Origin: BM714 sp964484935
GTDB taxonomy: Bacteria; Bacillota; Clostridia; Peptostreptococcales; BM714
Assembly (NCBI GenBank): GCA_964484935.1
Contig: CAZAFW010000063.1
Location: 1 to 7,705, forward strand
Length of the DNA: 7,705 nt
Direction: 5' to 3'
In this document: piece by piece, positions 6,253 through 7,705 of the stretch
How positions within the stretch are numbered: position 1 is the first letter of the stretch
Layout: each line of letters starts with the position of its first letter
Translations under genes and position numbers: made by a program
The notes under the pieces: model-generated
What the model saw: only the letters and a program-made list of their open reading frames with translations
The model's database searches: none
What the model was told of the DNA's origin: nothing

Positions 6253-6268
6253 AGGGAAGGAGAAAATA

Positions 6269-7156
6269 ATGGGAAGCAAGTTGATAAGGGGCACAGCAGA
6301 GGCCGGCCAATTGAGGTTTTTTATAGGAGAGACTACCGAGCTGGTTGAAAAAGCCAGAAAAATTCATGAAACTACTTCGGTTTCTTCTGCGGCGCTGGGA
6401 CGCATTCTGACTGCAGCATCAATGATGGGATGGATGATGAAAGGCAAGAATGACAAGCTTACTCTTCAAATAAAGGGATCTGCGGACATTTCACATATTG
6501 TTGCGGTTTCCGATTCCGAAGGGAAGACAAAGGGATATGTTTCCAATGCAAAAGCGCCGCTGAAATTAAACGAAAAAGGAAAGCTGGATGTGGGCGGATC
6601 AATAGGTGAAGGAAAATTGCTCGTGATTCAAGACATGGGTATGAAGGAGCCCTACATTGGACAGTCTGAATTGGTTTCAGGAGAGATAGCTGAAGACATA
6701 GCGGCGTATTTCATGTATTCCAAGCAGGAGCCTTCGGCGGTCTCGCTTGGAGTATTCATTGAAAGAGACAGATCTATAGGAGCGGCCGGCGGATTCATAA
6801 TACAGCCTATGCCAGGCTGCAATCCTTTTCTTATAGACATACTTGAGAATCACGTGAAAAGCCTTGACTCAATTTCCGACATAGTAAAGAAATCCGGCGG
6901 AAACGTAAGGAAAATGGCGGAAATAATACTCGAACCGTTCTTGTTTGAAGTACTTGAGGAACAGAAGGTCACATACACTTGCGATTGCAGCAGAAAAAAA
7001 GTGGAAAAAGCAATAATAAGCTTGGGCAAAAATGAAATATTAAAAATGATCGAGGAAGACGGAAAAGCTCAGGTGAATTGCCACTTTTGCAATAAGAATT
7101 ACGTTATAGGTAAGGAACGGCTCAAGGAATTAATAGACAAAGCAACGGCATCTTGA
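6269..7156 (+). CDS. hslO: redox-regulated molecular chaperone Hsp33
   Basis: This cytoplasmic holdase chaperone is inactive in its reduced, zinc-bound form and is switched on by oxidants such as peroxide or hypochlorite combined with unfolding stress. At 295 residues it is close to Bacillus HslO. The N-terminal domain shows SSAALGRILTAASMMG (about 36-51), GYVSNAKAPLK, GSIGEGKLLVIQDMG, and GGFIIQPMPGC near 175. The C-terminal redox switch is complete, with CDC (Cys238, Cys240) and CHFC (Cys271, Cys274), and its spacing fits the family. The start is ATG 6269 with AAGGAG 6 bases upstream; the in-frame GTG at 6242 lies inside the preceding gene and lacks support. It follows the methyltransferase by 16 bases, the same order I remember as common in related Firmicutes. 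No terminator is visible behind it. Confidence 0.96.
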   Translation: MGSKLIRGTAEAGQLRFFIGETTELVEKARKIHETTSVSSAALGRILTAASMMGWMMKGKNDKLTLQIKGSADISHIVAVSDSEGKTKGYVSNAKAPLKLNEKGKLDVGGSIGEGKLLVIQDMGMKEPYIGQSELVSGEIAEDIAAYFMYSKQEPSAVSLGVFIERDRSIGAAGGFIIQPMPGCNPFLIDILENHVKSLDSISDIVKKSGGNVRKMAEIILEPFLFEVLEEQKVTYTCDCSRKKVEKAIISLGKNEILKMIEEDGKAQVNCHFCNKNYVIGKERLKELIDKATAS

Positions 7157-7181
7157 CGGGCGAGCCCCTCTTATGTACAAT
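7153..7181 (+). promoter_or_regulatory. candidate sigma-A promoter of the DUF445 gene
   Basis: TTGACG (7153-7158) and TACAAT (7176-7181) are exactly 17 bases apart, ten of twelve bases matching consensus. The -35 box overlaps the hslO stop codon. Transcription would start near 7188, about 37 bases before the next ATG. Readthrough from hslO is also possible because no terminator separates the genes. Confidence 0.65.
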
Positions 7182-7224
7182 GATGTTTGGAATGAATAGG
7201 GAGATTTGATGGGAGATAGAATTT

Positions 7225-7705
7225 ATGGATATATATTATCGCTTGATTTTTATGGCTGTTGTTGGAGCTGTCATAGGGTGGTCCACTAACGTTACGGCAA
7301 TCAAGATGATTTTCAGGCCTGTAAAGCCTGTCAGGATACCGGTTTTGGGTTTCACTCTTCAAGGCCTTATACCAAAGAGAAGGGGCGAAATAGCAAAAAA
7401 CATTGCAGAAACTGTCGAGAAGGAGCTAGTATCACTCGAAGAAATCATTGAGGAGCTGATAAACGACGATAATAAGGAACAGATTTATGCATTGATAAAG
7501 AAAAAACTTAAGAATGTGGCCGACGAGAGGTTTCCGATTTTCATACCATTCACTTTCAAGATCATGATTCTGGACCATATAAATAAAATCATCGATGAAG
7601 AGAGCGAAGACGCAATAAACGAATTGACGGAGGTCCTTGTTCACAAGGCTATCGAAAAGGTGAGCATATCCGGAATGATAGAAGAAAAAATAAACATGGC
7701 CGATT
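7225..7705 (+). CDS. DUF445 family membrane protein, N-terminal part (cut by window edge)
   Basis: The frame is open from the ATG at 7225 to the right edge, 160 whole codons. An N-terminal membrane segment (about residues 5-22) is followed by the family signature GWSTNVTAIKMIFRP (18-32). A second block, FTLQGLIPKRRGEIA, comes at about 43-57. Next come charged, probably helical stretches (VEKELVSLEEIIEEL and others), and a hydrophobic segment FPIFIPFTFKIMIL near 103-116. These fit DUF445 proteins, such as Bacillus YheB, whose function is not established. GGGAG lies 9 bases before the ATG. An ATG at 7209 is in another frame that soon stops. It is probably transcribed from its own promoter over the hslO stop and perhaps also by readthrough. 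Confidence 0.85.
   Translation, partial: MDIYYRLIFMAVVGAVIGWSTNVTAIKMIFRPVKPVRIPVLGFTLQGLIPKRRGEIAKNIAETVEKELVSLEEIIEELINDDNKEQIYALIKKKLKNVADERFPIFIPFTFKIMILDHINKIIDEESEDAINELTEVLVHKAIEKVSISGMIEEKINMAD

Noticed and set aside
7158..7167. GGGCGAGCCC palindrome after hslO as a terminator
   Set aside because: The stem is only three or four pairs with a tiny loop and no following T-run. It lies in the spacer of a likely promoter.
7171..7644. Minus-strand open frames at 7171-7362 and 7432-7644
   Set aside because: They are antisense to the well-recognised DUF445 frame and show no motif of their own.

Overview
This window looks like chromosomal housekeeping DNA from a low- to mid-GC Firmicute, most likely a clostridial anaerobe. 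The signs are strong AGGAGG-type ribosome binding sites, near-consensus sigma-A promoters, a lysine (L-box) riboswitch with an intrinsic terminator, a DapH-type N-acetyltransferase of the acetyl branch of lysine biosynthesis, a Hsp33 with Bacillus-like spacing of its zinc cysteines, and a DUF445 membrane protein. I see no insertion sequence, phage gene, CRISPR array, tRNA or rRNA.

Left part (1-2968, minus strand): a tight lysine/diaminopimelate operon in transcription order asd, dapA, dapB, dapH. dapH runs off the left edge. The genes are 28, 3-9 and 0-5 bases apart (depending on the starts chosen), and dapB and dapH are probably translationally coupled. Together they convert aspartyl phosphate to aspartate semialdehyde, then hydroxytetrahydrodipicolinate, then tetrahydrodipicolinate, then its N-acetylated open-chain derivative.

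Centre (2969-3408): a divergent control region of about 440 bases with no gene. On the minus strand a good sigma-A promoter (TTGACA, 17 bases, TAGAAT) drives a leader of about 320 bases. The leader holds a lysine aptamer with matching kissing loops, several small hairpins, a possible antiterminator pairing and a strong intrinsic terminator just before asd. The 3' third of the aptamer seems unusually short, as if P4 and P5 had been reduced to one hairpin; this is the most unusual thing in the window. On the plus strand a TATAAT box lies just before the rightward gene cluster.

Right part (3409-7705, plus strand): an M20 amidohydrolase resembling N-acetyldiaminopimelate deacetylase (a later step of the same acetyl pathway), a CPBP/CAAX-type intramembrane protease, a class I SAM-dependent methyltransferase, and the redox-regulated chaperone Hsp33 (hslO). 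They are separated by 16, 2 and 16 bases and probably form one operon. After hslO a promoter overlapping its stop codon appears to start a DUF445 membrane protein gene that is cut by the right edge.

I did not find a convincing new multi-gene system. The findings are mostly regulatory details and context-based functional questions. All family assignments come from motifs recognised by eye, without database searches.
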